DNA of 64,000 bases from Macrostomum hystrix (taxonomy: Eukaryota > Platyhelminthes > Macrostomidae): NCBI GenBank assembly GCA_950097015.1, contig CATNEN010000038.1, forward strand, positions 10,747,501 to 10,811,500. Direction: 5' to 3'. Below are positions 10,820 to 23,435 of this stretch, piece by piece. Position numbers and translations under genes: made by a program. The notes under the pieces were generated by a model. The model was not told the origin of the DNA and did not search any database. It was given only the letters and a program-made list of their open reading frames with translations. Position 1 is the first letter of the stretch. Every line of letters starts with the position of its first letter.

Positions 10820-13800
10820 ATGAATTGACGAACTATTGAATTGACGAACTATTGAATTGACGAACTATTGAATTGACGAACTATTGAATTGACGAACTAT
10901 TGAATTGACGAACTATTGAATTGACGAACTATTGAATTGACGAACTATTGAATTGACGAAATATTGAATTGACGAACTATTGAATTGACGAACTATTTAA
11001 TTGACGAACTATTGAATTGACGAACTATTGAATTGAAGAACTATTGAATTGACGAAATATTGAATTGACGAACTATTGAATTGACGAACTATTGAATTGA
11101 CGAACTATTTAATTGACGAACTATTTAATTGACGAACTATTGAATTGACGAACTATTGAATTGACGAACTATTGAATTGACGAACTATTGAATTGACGAA
11201 ATATTGAATTGACGAACTATTGAATTGACGAACTATTGAATTGAAGAACTATTGAATTGACGAACTATTGAATTGACGAACTATTGAATTGACGAACTAT
11301 TGAATTGACGAACTATTGAATTGACGAACTATTTAATTGACGAACTATTGAATTGACGAACTATTGAATTGACGAAATATTGAATTGACGAACTATTGAA
11401 TTGACGAACTATTGAATTGACGAACTATTGAATTGACTAACTATTGAATTGACGAACTATTGAATTGACGAACTATTGAATTGACGAACTATTGAATTGA
11501 CGAAATATTGAATTGACGAAATATTGAATTGACGAACTATCGAATTGACGAACTATTGAATTGACTAACTATTGAATTGACGAACTATTGAATTGACGAA
11601 CTATTGAATTGACGAACTATTGAATTGACGAACTATTGAATTGACGAACTATTGAATTGACGAACTATTGAATTGACGAACTATTGAATTGACGAACTAT
11701 TGAATTGACGAACTATCGAATTGACGAACTATTGAATTGACGTACTATCGAATTGACGAACTATCGAATTGACGAACTATTGAATTGACGAACTATCGAA
11801 TTGACGAACTATCGAATTGATGAACTATTGAATTGACGAACTATTGAATTGACGAACTATTGAATTGACGAACTATTGAATTGACGAACTATTGAATTGA
11901 CGAACTATTGAATTGACGAACTATTGAATTGAAGAACTATTGAATTGACGAAATATTGAATTGACGAACTATTGAATTGACGAACTATTAAATTGAAGAA
12001 CTATTGAATTGACGAACTATCGAATTGACGAACTATTGAATTGACGAACTATTGAATTGACGAACTATTGAATTGACGAACTATTGAATTGACGAACTAT
12101 TGAATTGACGAACTATTGAATTGACGAAATATTGATTTGACGAACTATTGAATTGACGAACTATTGAATTGACGAACTATTGAATTGACGAACTATTGAA
12201 TTGACGAACTATTGAATTGACGAACTATTGAATTGACGAACTATTGAATTGACGAACTATTGAATTGACGAAATATTGAATTGACGAACTATCGAATTGA
12301 CGAACTATTGAATTGACGAACTATTGAATTGAAGAACTATTGAATTGACGAACTATTGAATTGACGAACTATTGAATTGACGAACTATTGAATTGACGAA
12401 CTATTGAATTGACGAACTATTGAATTGACGAACTATCGAATTGACGAACTATTGAATTGACGAAATATTGAATTGACGAACTATTGAATTGACGAACTAT
12501 TGAATTGACGAACTATTGAATTGACGAACTATTGAATTGACGAACTATTGAATTGACGAACTATTGAATTGACGAACTATTGAATTGACGAACTATTGAA
12601 TTGACGAACTATTGAATTGACGAACTATTGAATTGACGAACTATTGAATTGACGAACTATTTAATTGACGAACTATTGAATTGACGAACTATTGAATTGA
12701 AGAACTATTGAATTGACGAACTATTGAATTGACGAACTATTGAATTGACGAACTATTAAATTGACGAACTATTGAATTGACGAACTATCGAATTGATGAA
12801 CTATTGAATTGACGAACTATTGAATTGACGAACTATTGAATTGACGAACTATTGAATTGACGAACTATTGAATTGACGAACTATTGAATTGACGAACTAT
12901 TGAATTGACGAACTATTGAATTGACGAACTATTGAATTGATGAACTATTGAATTGACGAACTATTGAATTGACGAACTATTGAATTGACGAACTATTGAA
13001 TTGACGAACTATTGAATTGACGAACTATTGAATTGACGAACTATTGAATTGACGAACTATTGAATTGACTAACTATTTAATTGACGTACTATTGAATTGA
13101 CGAACTATTGAATTGACGAACTATCGAATTGACGAACTATCGAATTGACGAACTATTGAATTGACGAACTATTGAATTGACGAACTATTGAATTGACGAA
13201 CTATTGAATTGACGAACTATTGAATTGACGAACTATTGAATTGACGAACTATTGAATTGACGAACTATTGAATTGACGAACTATTGAATTGACGAAATAT
13301 TGAATTGACGAACTATTGAATTGACGAACTATTGAATTGACGAACTATTGAATTGACGAACTATTGAATTGACGAAATATTGAATTGACGAACTATTGAA
13401 TTGACGAAATATTGAATTGACGAAATATTGAATTGACGAACTATCGAATTGACGAACTATTGAATTGACGAACTATTGAATTGACGAACTATTGAATTGA
13501 CGAACTATTGAATTGACGAACTATTGAATTGACGAAATATTGAATTGACGAACTATTGAATTGACGAACTATTGAATTGACGAACTATTGAATTGATGAA
13601 CTATTGAATTGACGAACTATTGAATTGATGAACTATTGAATTGACGAACTATTGAATTGACTAACTATTGAATTGACGAACTATTGAATTGACGAACTAT
13701 TGAATTGACGAAATATTGAATTGACGAACTATTGAATTGACGAACTATTGAATTGACGAACTATCGAATTGACGAACTATTGAATTGACGAACTATTGAA

Positions 13801-14242
13801 TTGACTAACTATTGAATTGACGAAATATTGAATTGACGAACTATTGAATTGACGAACTATTGAATTGACGAACTATTGAATTGACGAACTATTGAATTGA
13901 CGAACTATCGAATTGACGAACTATTGAATTGACGAACTATTGAATTGACGAACTATTGAATTGAAGAACTATTGAATTGACGAAATATTGAATTGACGAA
14001 ATATTGAATTGACGAACTATTGAATTGACGAACTATTGAATTGACGAACTATTGAATTGACGAACTATCGAATTGATGAACTATTGAATTGACGAACTAT
14101 CGAATTGATGAACTATTGAATTGACGAACTATTGAATTGACGAACTATTGAATTGACGAACTATCGAATTGACGAACTATTGAATTGACGTACTATTGAA
14201 TTGACGAACTATCGAATTGACGAACTATTGAATTGACGAACT
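10820..14242. repeat. 16-bp satellite, about 214 copies (3.4 kb)
   Basis: The consensus unit is GAATTGACGAACTATT. Single-base variants recur (AAATATT, TATCGAA, GAAGAAC, TATTTAA, GATGAAC, GACTAAC), some in shared higher-order blocks. There is no open frame because stops occur in every frame. It is the longest repeat in the window and ends abruptly at CTACATGCATCAGCC. Confidence 0.98.
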
Positions 14243-14505
14243 ACATGCATCAGCCTTGCTGATCAGAGGGGATGGTTTGTAAATTGTCGATTACCCGCGT
14301 TGCTGTCAATTTGTCTAGTTATCGACAGAAACATGTAGGTTGGGCCATAGACATCCTAGGCACAGTTTTCCATGAGGGTATCTCCGTACTCAGCATAGCT
14401 TTCCGCTAGCTGGCTTGGGGGTAAAACGATCAGCGTCATCTCCATTATTTATGCCAGACCCGACGTATCGGTAAAGTCTTGTGTATTCTAGCCTAGAGTA
14501 GGCTT

Positions 14506-14772
14506 CTGTGTTGTAGCCTAGTGGTTAGAGTGTCGGACTCCCGACTTGAAGGTAGGAGGTTCGATTCGTGACTCCACTGGAATAAGTTAGTTAGCAAGAC
14601 AGTTAACTCTGCATTGCTTTAGTTCACCAGCATTAGGTGTGATAATTGAGGGTGGGTGTGGCGTCGCCCAGTCCATGGACTGAACAGCCGTACGCAGCCT
14701 TCAGATTCGCTGCGCAATAGCTGCGGCTGTGCTGTCGGCTGCACATCTGACCTAATCGGGGCAAAAAGAAAA
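14506..14772 (+). mobile_element. tRNA-derived SINE, family 2
   Basis: The head is tRNA-like: TAGCCTAGTGGTTAGAGTG (A box) and GGAGGTTCGATTCGTGACTC (B box). The body contains ATTGAGGGTGGGTGTGGCG, CCCAGTCCATGGACTG and TGTGCTGTCGGCTGCACATC. Other copies lie at 15772-16005 (+), 32403-32668 (-) and 63368-63520 (-). Confidence 0.8.
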
Positions 14773-15486
14773 TAAGTTTTTTATTTTATTTTTGTTATCT
14801 TATTTCTTAACTAAAAACAGATGCATCAACTTCACTTCAGACACGATTTCAAATCCCGGTTTAGAGTGGCCTCCACAAGTTGAAGACCGCAGCAGAAGAA
14901 ATGTTGTAGTAGTCCTGAGTTCGCAGCCAATCAGAAGCAGCAGTCTTAATCTGCCTTGAGGGGCTTGAACTCTGAGAACCAATTCTAGATTCTGACCAGA
15001 GAGATAGATAAAGAGAGGGCTCTCCCCATCTGGCTAATCTGAATAGACGAAGCGACTCAAGCCTCTCTCCTGCTCCTACTAGGAACCCCCAAGCCTTCCC
15101 GTGCTCATCTTCTGAATCCAAGAGCAATTTCAAACCAATCCTCCCCCCACCACCGCCGCCAGATTAAAATCCCAGCTCTTGTTCTCCCGATCAGCTTGTT
15201 TTGTTTTGCGGCTTCTGTAGCTATTTAATAACAGGCAAAAACAAGAGAGAGAGAAAGAGAGAGAGATAGCAGAAGGCAGACTTGCAACTGAAGCCCCGCC
15301 GGGCAGTTTAATCCCCTGCTAGTCCGCGGCAGCAGACTTTCCTAGAATTGACTGACGCGACCAGTCAAATAGGGGGGAGCCAATGTGAGTAACAAGTCGA
15401 ATAGATGAGTCTCTCCCTTCAGCAGTCCCTGCTAGACGCAGAAATTTCCAATCGAATAAAACTATTGAAAAGTTAAACAAAAAATA
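14773..15486. other. Upstream region of the membrane-protein gene
   Basis: Non-coding. Contains a GA-rich run near 15244-15269. The two minus-strand open frames here (14800-15133) show no recognisable protein and I do not call them. Confidence 0.4.
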
Positions 15487-16988
15487 ATGCTACAAAGTTT
15501 GACAGTGAAAGCGCTGCTACTAGTCGCAGCTTCATCAGCGGTTGCCGTTGTTCAGCTCGCAGACGACAGGTAAAGTTCGAGACTTGTTTGCTACTACGTT
15601 TTTGTTCAGCCTAGAGGTGAATTGCTAGATGAGAGGTTGTGAGTTCGAAGCTCTAGACATTGTTTGTACACTGCCTTTGGAAACACCTTTGAATAACTGC
15701 GGCTGTGCTCCTGACTGTGCATATGGCCCAACCTGGCTTATAGTTATTTATTTTATTCTTTCTTTTAGTGGGGATTGTAGCCTAGTGCTCAGAGCGTGAT
15801 GGCTTAAAGGTCGGGAGTTCGATTCCCGACTCCACTGGAAGGCATTGATTCAGTTCATTCGGCTGTAAAATGGGGTAATTGAGGTTGGGTGTGGCGCCCC
15901 CCCAGTCCATGGAACAGAACATTCGTACGCTGCCTTCAGATGCGCCTCCCAATAGTGCTGTCGGCTGCACATCTGGCCCAATTTGGCCAGGTGTAATTAG
16001 TTAATATTATTATCTCACAGTGTTTATCCGAAGTTGATATTAATAGATATTATCCTTCCTCATCGGCCACAGACGTTCTCAAACTTTGTCTGCCCGAACT
16101 CGTCGCTCTGTGAGCCCAGACTCCAGCAGGCAGCAGGACCTGGGTCTGTTTCAGCGTCCACGGTCGCCCGTGTTCAACGTGCCACCGGGTGACGAGCTGA
16201 CAATGCGGCAGCTGTACGACTGCCTCGCCGAGCTGGCCGATGCCTGCCGCTCTGGAGGCTACCTCGACCTGCTTAAGGTGGACACAGCCGGCAAATCGCC
16301 GCGCGACTGGCAGGCGGAGCCTCGCCTGCTCGAGCAGCTCCGCCTGAAGCTGTTCAAAGCGCATCGTCAGGATCAGCCGGATGAGAGGCTGGCTCTGTGT
16401 TTCATCATCAAAACGCCTGACATCTTCGATCAGTCGCGACCGAGACAAGATCCGGTCTGCCTGCACCTGGCCAACGGTCAGTTTCGGATGGAGACAGAAA
16501 TTCTGCGCGCCCAGAAGACATTGTGTCGCAGCAGCGACGACTCACCCAGCGTTCACTATCTGTGCCGTCGGCCAGCGGCGAGCGCGTTATTAAACGTCAC
16601 GAATTCGCGGCAACCGTCCTCTTTCCCGGAGGCAACTGCAACAACTGAATCGTGGATTCATCGTCGCTCCTCTTCGTTTTCCTCATCTTCGAAGACGACG
16701 GAACGTCGCAGCGGCGGCCTCAGTAGAGAGGCTGAGGAGCGGCTGAAGTGCGCGCTCGTGTGGATCGTCGGTGTCCTGCTGGCTCTGGTCATTGTGCTGG
16801 TGGCAGGCATTCTGGCTCACACGCTGCTGCACCGGCAAAGCCACGCCCTAGCTCCGGCGCCGCCGCACTGCTACGCCAACGACAAGACTTCCCTGATGGA
16901 GGAGAATGGCCGCTGCGTCAACGGCGCCGGCGGTGGCATCGGCGGGATCGATGGAGGCTCTGGCGGACTCGGAGAATGTGTACTGTGA
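15487..16988 (+). CDS. Two-exon single-pass membrane protein, unrecognised family
   Basis: Exon 1 (15487-15569) encodes a signal peptide, MLQSLTVKALLLVAASSAVA, and ends in phase 2 at GACAG|GTAAAG. Exon 2 (16073-16988) starts after GGCCACAG in matching phase and runs to TGA. Together they give 332 residues. The ectodomain of about 230 residues has a helical, charged segment (near GDELTMRQLYDCLAEL) and a Ser-rich juxtamembrane region. One transmembrane helix follows at about residues 252-278 (CALVWIVGVLLALVIVLVAG), then a tail of about 54 residues with two Cys and a Gly-rich end. I recognise no domain. The intron carries a full family-2 SINE and a degenerate one. The likely topology is type I plasma-membrane protein. 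Confidence 0.78.
15600..15750 (+). mobile_element. Degenerate SINE family 2
   Basis: GTGAGTTCGAAGCTC (B-box-like) and AATAACTGCGGCTGTGCTCC match family 2 with many differences. It lies in the intron of the membrane-protein gene. Confidence 0.45.
15772..16005 (+). mobile_element. SINE family 2, intronic
   Basis: GATTGTAGCCTAGTGCTCAG and GGGAGTTCGATTCCCGACTC form the tRNA-like head, and TGCTGTCGGCTGCACATCTG ends the body. It lies within the intron of the 15487 gene, same strand. Confidence 0.8.
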
Positions 16989-17518
16989 GGGCGCACTGGA
17001 GATCAGCACCAGAAAAAGCTTAGTACTCAGTAGCATTGAGAAATCATATCGACGTCTTGGATTCGAACAAAGTTGTTTCTTATCGACAATACTTCAGAAG
17101 CGGTCAAAGCAAGCCTGTTTTGCTTCCTTACACTCTCCACATTTTGCATGCTCGCGATAAGTCATAATAATTCATAAAATCTCGAATGTTTCACCAAGTT
17201 TCCAGCTAAATCACTGCGTCATTTCCCGTAATATCAATATAAGAAAGTAATGTCAGATTCAAATTAAAATGTACCATTTTCAAAGCCTACTAACACAGTG
17301 CATACCATTGTGTGAAATATTTTTCTTGTAATATTGTGCTTGACGGCTTCGTGAAATCAAACAAAATACAAGCTACCTATGTTATCACGATAATGTTTTT
17401 TAATTTATTTAGGCTAAAAATTTATTCAAATGCAATTTTCAACCATTTTAAAAAATAATTTCATAAGGAAGAATCAACAAACCCTGCTGCGTGCTTGGAG
17501 ATCGCTCTGCTGTGAGAG
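16989..17518. other. 3' flank of the membrane-protein gene
   Basis: AT-rich 3' untranslated and intergenic DNA. No further coding exon is supported. Confidence 0.4.
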
Positions 17519-18207
17519 AACTGCACACACATGACCACTGCACACACATGACCACTGCACACACATGACCACTGCACACACATGACCACTGCACACACAT
17601 GACCACTGCACACAGATGACCGCTGCACACACATGACCACTGCACACACATGACCACTGCACACACATGACCACTGCACACACATGACCACTGCACACAG
17701 ATGACCGCTGCACACACATGACCACTGCACACACATGACCACTGCACACAGATGACCGCTGCACACACATGACCACTGCACACACATGACCACTGCACAC
17801 ACATGACCACTGCACACACATGACCACTGCACACACATGACCACTGCACACACATGACCACTGCACACAGATGACCGCTGCACACACATGACCACTGCAC
17901 ACACATGACCACTGCACACACATGACCACTGCACACACATGACCACTGCACACACATGACCACTGCACACACATGACCACTGCACACACATGACCACTGC
18001 ACACACATGACCACTGCACACACATGACCACTGCACACACATGACCACTGCACACACAGATGACCACTGCACACACATGACCACTGCACACACATGACCA
18101 CTGCACACACATGACCACTGCATACAGATGACCACTGCACACACATGACCACTGCACACAGATGACCACTGCATACAGATGACCACACAGATGACCACAC
18201 AGATGAC
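17519..18207. repeat. 17-bp tandem repeat, about 40 copies
   Basis: The unit is CACACATGACCACTGCA, with a CAGATGACC variant in about one in six units. Because 17 is not divisible by three and the unit has no stop on the minus strand, all three minus frames stay open for about 245-266 codons. These are artefacts. Confidence 0.97.
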
Positions 18208-18655
18208 CCCAACGCACGGATTACTACTGCACAGATAGGCTGGGACATATGCCTTCTAATTTACGTTCGCAAAATAAGTGAAAAATCGGTTTTAAGGAAG
18301 TCATCCAAAGCTTAACTCATTGCATCGCTAAAACACGTTCTCAAATATGCTTTCGTTTTTCATTCAGGAGAGCAGTTGTGATTTATATACAACAAAGCAG
18401 TTTATTTTTATCGGAGAAGATATTTTTTAAGTCACTGAATCCTACTTTAAGTAGGTGGAGCCAGGTTGTGCAATTTTTGATTAGCTGTTATGAAAAACAT
18501 ATAAAGGTCAATGCATTCTCAGAAATATAGGTAAAACTTTTGGGAATTAAGTTACACAATTTGCTTTTAATAATAAGGCACAAAAGTTAGCATATTTCAG
18601 TGTACCAAAATTGAAAAGTTTAACTTCTATAAGCTATAAAATACGAGCGTAAATT
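18208..18655. other. AT-rich spacer between satellites
   Basis: No feature seen. Confidence 0.4.
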
Positions 18656-18986
18656 CTATCTAGTTAACTGTCTATCTAGTTAACTGTCTATCTAGTTAAC
18701 TGTCTATCTAGTTAACTGTCTATCTAGTTAACTGTCTATCTAGTTAACTGTCTATCTAGTTAACTGTCTATCTAGTTAACTGTCTATCTAGTTAACTGTC
18801 TATCTAGTTAACTGTCTATCTAGTTAACTGTCTATCTAGTTAACTGTCTATCTAGTTAACTGTCTATCTAGTTAACTGTCTATCTAGTTAACTGTCTATC
18901 TAGTTAACTGTCTATCTAGTTAACTGTCTATCTAGTTAACTGTCTATCTAGTTAACTGTCTATCTAGTTAACTGTCTATCTAGTTA
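18656..18986. repeat. 16-bp tandem repeat, about 20 identical copies
   Basis: The unit TATCTAGTTAACTGTC is repeated with no visible mismatch, which points to recent expansion or ongoing homogenisation. Confidence 0.97.
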
Positions 18987-19412
18987 GAATAGCCATGGAA
19001 AACATTCTTTAGTAGTTTTAATAGAAACCTAAATAGGCAATAAAGCAACAGATTCAATTGTTAATTTTTTGTTCCGATTTCGTCTTTAAGCTAGAAAAAA
19101 TGCACCGAAATAAAATAGTGAAGGAATTTTCTAATTAGTACACGCCTGACTTAAAAGCAAAAGTAGAAAAAAACTAAAAATATGAAATTTGAAAATAAAG
19201 AAGACAAGACAAAGACTCAGGGATCCCTTGCAGAAAGAAAATAAACGAAAAAATTGAGACAAATCTTACTTCTTCTTAAGGCTGCGAATAGCTCTCATTT
19301 ACCCCCAATTTCAATACAGCTTTAAAGAAAAGCATCGATAAAATTACAGTGTAAAAAAGCAGAAAGAATGAAGACAAATATAAGGCAAAAGATGTGATCT
19401 TTTCTTTTTCTA
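18987..19412. other. AT-rich 3' flank of the minus-strand gene
   Basis: No coding signal. Confidence 0.4.
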
Positions 19413-20009
19413 TCAAAGATGCTTTTTTGTCGACTTTGCTGCTTCCGCGGCTGCCCCGGGGCCGCCTCCTCGGTGGCCCGCCTGCACAACGCCGGAGCTG
19501 TAGGCGCGGGCCATCTCCGACAAGCGCTGGCCGGGTGATTTCGCCCTAATTGGCGGCAAGCGCTGCTGCCGACTGCTAGCAGCCGATGTTGCCATGGCAA
19601 CGTGAGTTCGGCCGCTGAGCGACACCGAACGACGACTGCTGGACTGCTCGTGACGAACGGCGCCACCGCCAAGTTGACGACTGAAATCGCCGCCGCCACC
19701 GCCGCCGCTGCTCTGTCGCGATTTGCCCGATCGCGATGCAGCTGAACTCGCCGACGCAGCTTCACCGTTTCTAGATGACGCTTCAACGTGGGCGATGTGC
19801 GCCCGCAGCAGCCGATTGAGCGCATAGGCGTCCTTCAGAAGCTCGTCAGCCTCCTCATCAGTCAGCTGGCAATTCTCCAGAAGCCGCAAAACATCGTCGG
19901 GTGATGGAGCGGCAGACGCTGCCGATGTCGGTTGGCCACGCCTTCGCTGCCGCTCTGACGGCGACGACGAATCTCGACGATTGCCGGCTTCTTCTTCCTC
20001 GTCGGCCAT
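19413..20009 (-). CDS. Small single-exon gene, low-complexity protein of 198 aa
   Basis: A GC-rich open frame of 198 codons lies in AT-rich surroundings and starts at ATG 20009 (MADEEEEAGNRRDSSSPSE). The N-terminal third has an acidic helical segment (DDVLRLLENCQLTDEEADEL, then LLKDAYALNRLLRAHIAHVE), which could form a short coiled coil. The rest is rich in Ser, Gly, Ala and Arg and likely disordered, with a basic motif RQQRLPPIRAKSPGQRL near residue 150. I do not recognise the family. Immediately upstream lie a perfect CRE (TGACGTCA) and ATGGCGGC, elements common in housekeeping promoters. Codon bias and promoter context argue that it is real. Confidence 0.7.
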   Translation of the reverse strand: MADEEEEAGNRRDSSSPSERQRRRGQPTSAASAAPSPDDVLRLLENCQLTDEEADELLKDAYALNRLLRAHIAHVEASSRNGEAASASSAASRSGKSRQSSGGGGGGDFSRQLGGGAVRHEQSSSRRSVSLSGRTHVAMATSAASSRQQRLPPIRAKSPGQRLSEMARAYSSGVVQAGHRGGGPGAAAEAAKSTKKHL

Positions 20010-20031
20010 TTGCGACGATGGTGGCTGTTTA

Positions 20032-20052
20032 TGACGTCAAATATATGGCGGC
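20032..20052 (-). promoter_or_regulatory. CRE and YY1-like site upstream of the 19413-20009 gene
   Basis: TGACGTCA at 20032-20039 is the full palindromic cAMP-response element. ATGGCGGC at 20045-20052 resembles the YY1 core. They lie 23-43 bp upstream of the start codon. Confidence 0.55.
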
Positions 20053-20175
20053 GACAAGCCCTGCTCTCGTCGACAGGGTCAAAAGCTTCTCTGCTTGCCT
20101 TGTTGTATTTCAGCTTCGCTTTGCAGTCTTCCTGTTGTTGATTTTCTTAAATTGGTTGCATATAGATTTATCATG

Positions 20176-20793
20176 AACAGTAGAACTACCAGGGGGGGGG
20201 GGAAATTTCCCCCCTGACAATTTTTTTGCTGCACCCGAACGGAACAATGCAAGCACACGAAACTCAAGAACAAGGGCCAACTTTTTGTTGCGGATCTTCT
20301 GAAACAAGAAACAAGTCGACAGCTCTTCAGACCGTCGAGATATTCAATGTTTCTGGCCGAATGTCCTATTTTTCCCATAAGAGCTAGTGTATTTCATACA
20401 CCCCTATACACGAATTTGCACTGCGCCTCAGTGCGGCCTTTCCAGACCTTCAAACTTTATCAGCATGTCACCGGAATGTGCTTGCATCATCACGACCTCG
20501 GCGGTCACCGACCTTTATCTAGATCCATCTCTCTTATCTATCTAGACCTTCAAGAGCTAGAACAGGTGGAACTAGGCCACTATGGACACCCTGACGCGAA
20601 TTTCTCCAATTTCACTGTTCAAGCCTAACTATTAGGCGCAGCTCAACCACAGCGGACACCCTCGACTAGTCTGTCAACCAATCAGTCACCCCCAAAGCAT
20701 TCAGGCGCTGGCAAAAACATTTTCAGAGGGGGGGAATTCCCCCCAACCTTGGTATAAAAACGGGCGGCAAAATGGCTTGGTAGTCCTACTGTT
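20176..20793. mobile_element. Non-autonomous DNA transposon candidate with TIRs, 618 bp
   Basis: Left end AACAGTAGAACTACCAG and right end CTTGGTAGTCCTACTGTT are inverted repeats (about 16 of 18 match). Just inside each end is a G-run/C-run palindrome (GGGGGGAAATTTCCCCCC left, GGGGGGGAATTCCCCCC right). The interior recurs, truncated, at 39379-39744. No transposase is encoded. No clear target duplication is seen, so the superfamily is unassigned. Confidence 0.65.
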
Positions 20794-21880
20794 AATTAAG
20801 AAGTGGTTTTATTTTCTTTAAAATTTATTTCCCCTAACAAAGTAGCTATTGCTGCTTTTTAATACGAACAAAAAAGTGTAATTAGCTCACACAAGCATTT
20901 ATAAATACACATATCAGAGTGGAATAATAAAAAATTCTGCTTGCAATGCACTCTTTAAAGTTTATTTCCTTTCCAAATAAAATTCTCGCCTTACTTACTA
21001 CTTTTTAATTGCTAGACATCTATGAAGGAATAATAAATATTTTAGGAATTGATAAAAAAATTAGCTATAAAATTTTATTAATGCTATAAATATAAAAAGC
21101 ATGCCTCCATTGTTGGATATGAAATATTTAATTATTTTGCCTTTGTATGCCTACTTTTCAACCAAGTCTACTAGTTTCCCTTTTTGAAACACACAATTAT
21201 GAAATTGTGATATGAAAATTTAAATAAGTTTAAAAATATATAAAAAATTTAGTTTATATATTAGCAAAGTTATATCATTTTACTGTTTTCTATAGACTTC
21301 AGCTTCCATTGATATATATAGGTTTTTTAACGTGAGTCAGCTGTATGAAATTTATGTGTTAAATAGTGCGATGCAATTGTAATAAATATACAAAAAATAA
21401 TAGAAATAATGACGTGTGTAATATTTTTCCAGTTAAAATAGCTTGTTTGTGCAATTAACGATTAGCAAAAGTAAAGTTATTTTATAGAGCTAAAGAATAA
21501 ATGTATATTCATTTGGCTGAATCTGTCTCGCGTTTCTAAATCTCAAGTGTATTAAAGAATAAAATAAATTCCGTATCATATTGAACAACAGAGAAGGCTC
21601 TTAGGCTCAGCAGATAAGCAAGTTCAGTGCATAAAAATAGTTTTGCGACATTATGTTAAAAAATAATGGCGTAAACTAAAGCGTATAACTAAAGCGGGTA
21701 ATAAATGAATCCCTATATTATTATGCAGTTACGTTACTTCTTTGTCATATCTTTAATTATATTAGACTCTAAAGTAGTGTAATAAATTGCTTACTTTTGT
21801 TTAAAAAAACGCTAAATTTAAAATATTAAAAACGAAGATCTAAAAAATTATTCTTTTTTTCGGGATTGTCAAATTTGTTT
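20794..21880. other. AT-rich intergenic region
   Basis: Very AT-rich (many TTTAAA/AATAAA words). No coding or structured element seen. Confidence 0.5.
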
Positions 21881-21991
21881 GAGGTGTCCGATTGCGCGCC
21901 GCAGTGCCATCGAGCGAACAAAATCTGACCCGTTGGCAGTGTTGGGCGCTCGCACATTATGCAGATTACGTTCCTCCAGGTTCAGTTCCGC

Positions 21992-22345
21992 CTTGGTGTC
22001 AGTGGCAGAGCGGTTAATGCGTTTGCCTCTCACACCAAGGTCCCCAAGCTCGATTCCGTGGCGAGGCCACATTAAATTGGAGCGCAGCCGCGGAAGGTTT
22101 GGGAGCTTGTCGTGCAATTTACGCCCTTGAGGGCCAGCCTAGAAGGCACAGTGAAGTGTAAATAACTGACGATGGGAAAGTCAGGGCAGATATATACACA
22201 CCTGTGTGAGCGCATGCCTGCGCCCGTATCTGTGTGCGTGTGTGCTCAGGAGTCAGCGAAATAGGAAGAATTGCCTCCTCGCTGGCTGCGGGTCTAGTGT
22301 CACTAAATGATTTGCCATTGCCCGCAGCACTCCTGCGAATAAGAA
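21992..22345 (+). mobile_element. SINE family 1
   Basis: The A-box-like GTGGCAGAGCGG, GCTCGATTCCGTGGCGAGGC, the conserved body, and the terminal TTGCCTCCTCGCTGGCTGCG are all present. It appears near full length. Confidence 0.8.
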
Positions 22346-23435
22346 TATAGCCCCCCCGCGCCTTCACGGAACCTGCAATTGGTGAGCAGCAGGACGTCCT
22401 GCATGGACAGGCTCGGGACAGGACGGCCATGGAACCATTCTTAATTCTCTGAAATCCCATTTTGAGTTATCCAGAGTTTTCTCTGATTTTTACCGCGAAA
22501 ATCAATGTTGCTGTTGCTAAGCCTATCTGGCCTTAGCGGAAAGATGCTGTCATAATTTTTAAATCAGCTGATGAGTCTATAGCCATCGCAATAAGCAGCT
22601 AAAAAATTCCATTGATAGATAATCGCAAAGCTGCTTGATATTGTGTGTGATGATTTCTTTAAGGACAATTGTTTATAAATTTCGGACAATAAAATACTAC
22701 GAGTTTGTGTCTAAGCTGCCATGAGATTAATGGTTAAGGTGCTAATAGATTTATCGAATTGATATAAAAATGTTTCTATGTGATCATTTCAACGATGCAA
22801 TTTAATTTCAGACTGAAACCGACAGCTTGGGGGGAAGTTTGACAAAAAGAATTAATGTTTTTTTAGAAGAATTTGCAGATTGAGGCGCAAAACTTTACTG
22901 GATATTATTGCTAATATATATAGCAAACTAAAGAAAAAAATGAATTAAAAAAAGAATTGTGCTCCTATGGGGAGGGAGAAAAACTCAATCTAATGATTCC
23001 AAACCCAAAGCAAAATATATTGGCACAACCAGCTGTAGCAATAATGAATTGCAGCAAGTTATCTGTAGCAATTCAATGGCTATAATTTCCTAATATTCAA
23101 CTAAAACTAAATCGTAGCTATATATGTTTGCTAATTATAGCAACAGCACTTTTAATAAGAACACTTAGCTAATTAGGCCTCAGACCCCAGAAGCGGATCA
23201 ATTCATTACAGCAGTAGATATTTTAATGAGACCTGTCATCCTACAGCCAGCCGACAATTGGCAATGCTATAAATTGCAAAAGATCAGCTTGTCTGTCTCC
23301 AAAGTTACGCGGGTCAGAAAATTTTTTTTCAAGTAGAATAAGAATACTTGAGTATTGATTCTACCGCCCAGCAAGGTTTGTGTTGCTTATCCCACTAATT
23401 GTGGTATTTCTTTGTGTCCTAATGTGTGCATGCAG
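22346..23435. other. Intergenic or intronic DNA upstream of the lectin exons
   Basis: The signal-peptide exon expected for the following gene could not be placed. A short MLLLLSLSGLSG-like start at about 22507 lacks a usable 5' splice site, so I do not call it. Confidence 0.4.

Noticed and set aside
14506-14580. True tRNA gene
   Set aside because: The A and B boxes are present, but the acceptor stem does not pair and a SINE body follows. The same head recurs at several SINE copies.
17448-18248. Three minus-strand frames of about 250 codons (VCAVVMCVQW repeats)
   Set aside because: A 17-bp period without stops opens all frames. The same 17-residue pattern appears in each, so it is a repeat artefact.
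22507-22560. Possible signal-peptide exon (MLLLLSLSGLSG) for the lectin gene
   Set aside because: No GT donor in the right phase follows before the stop.
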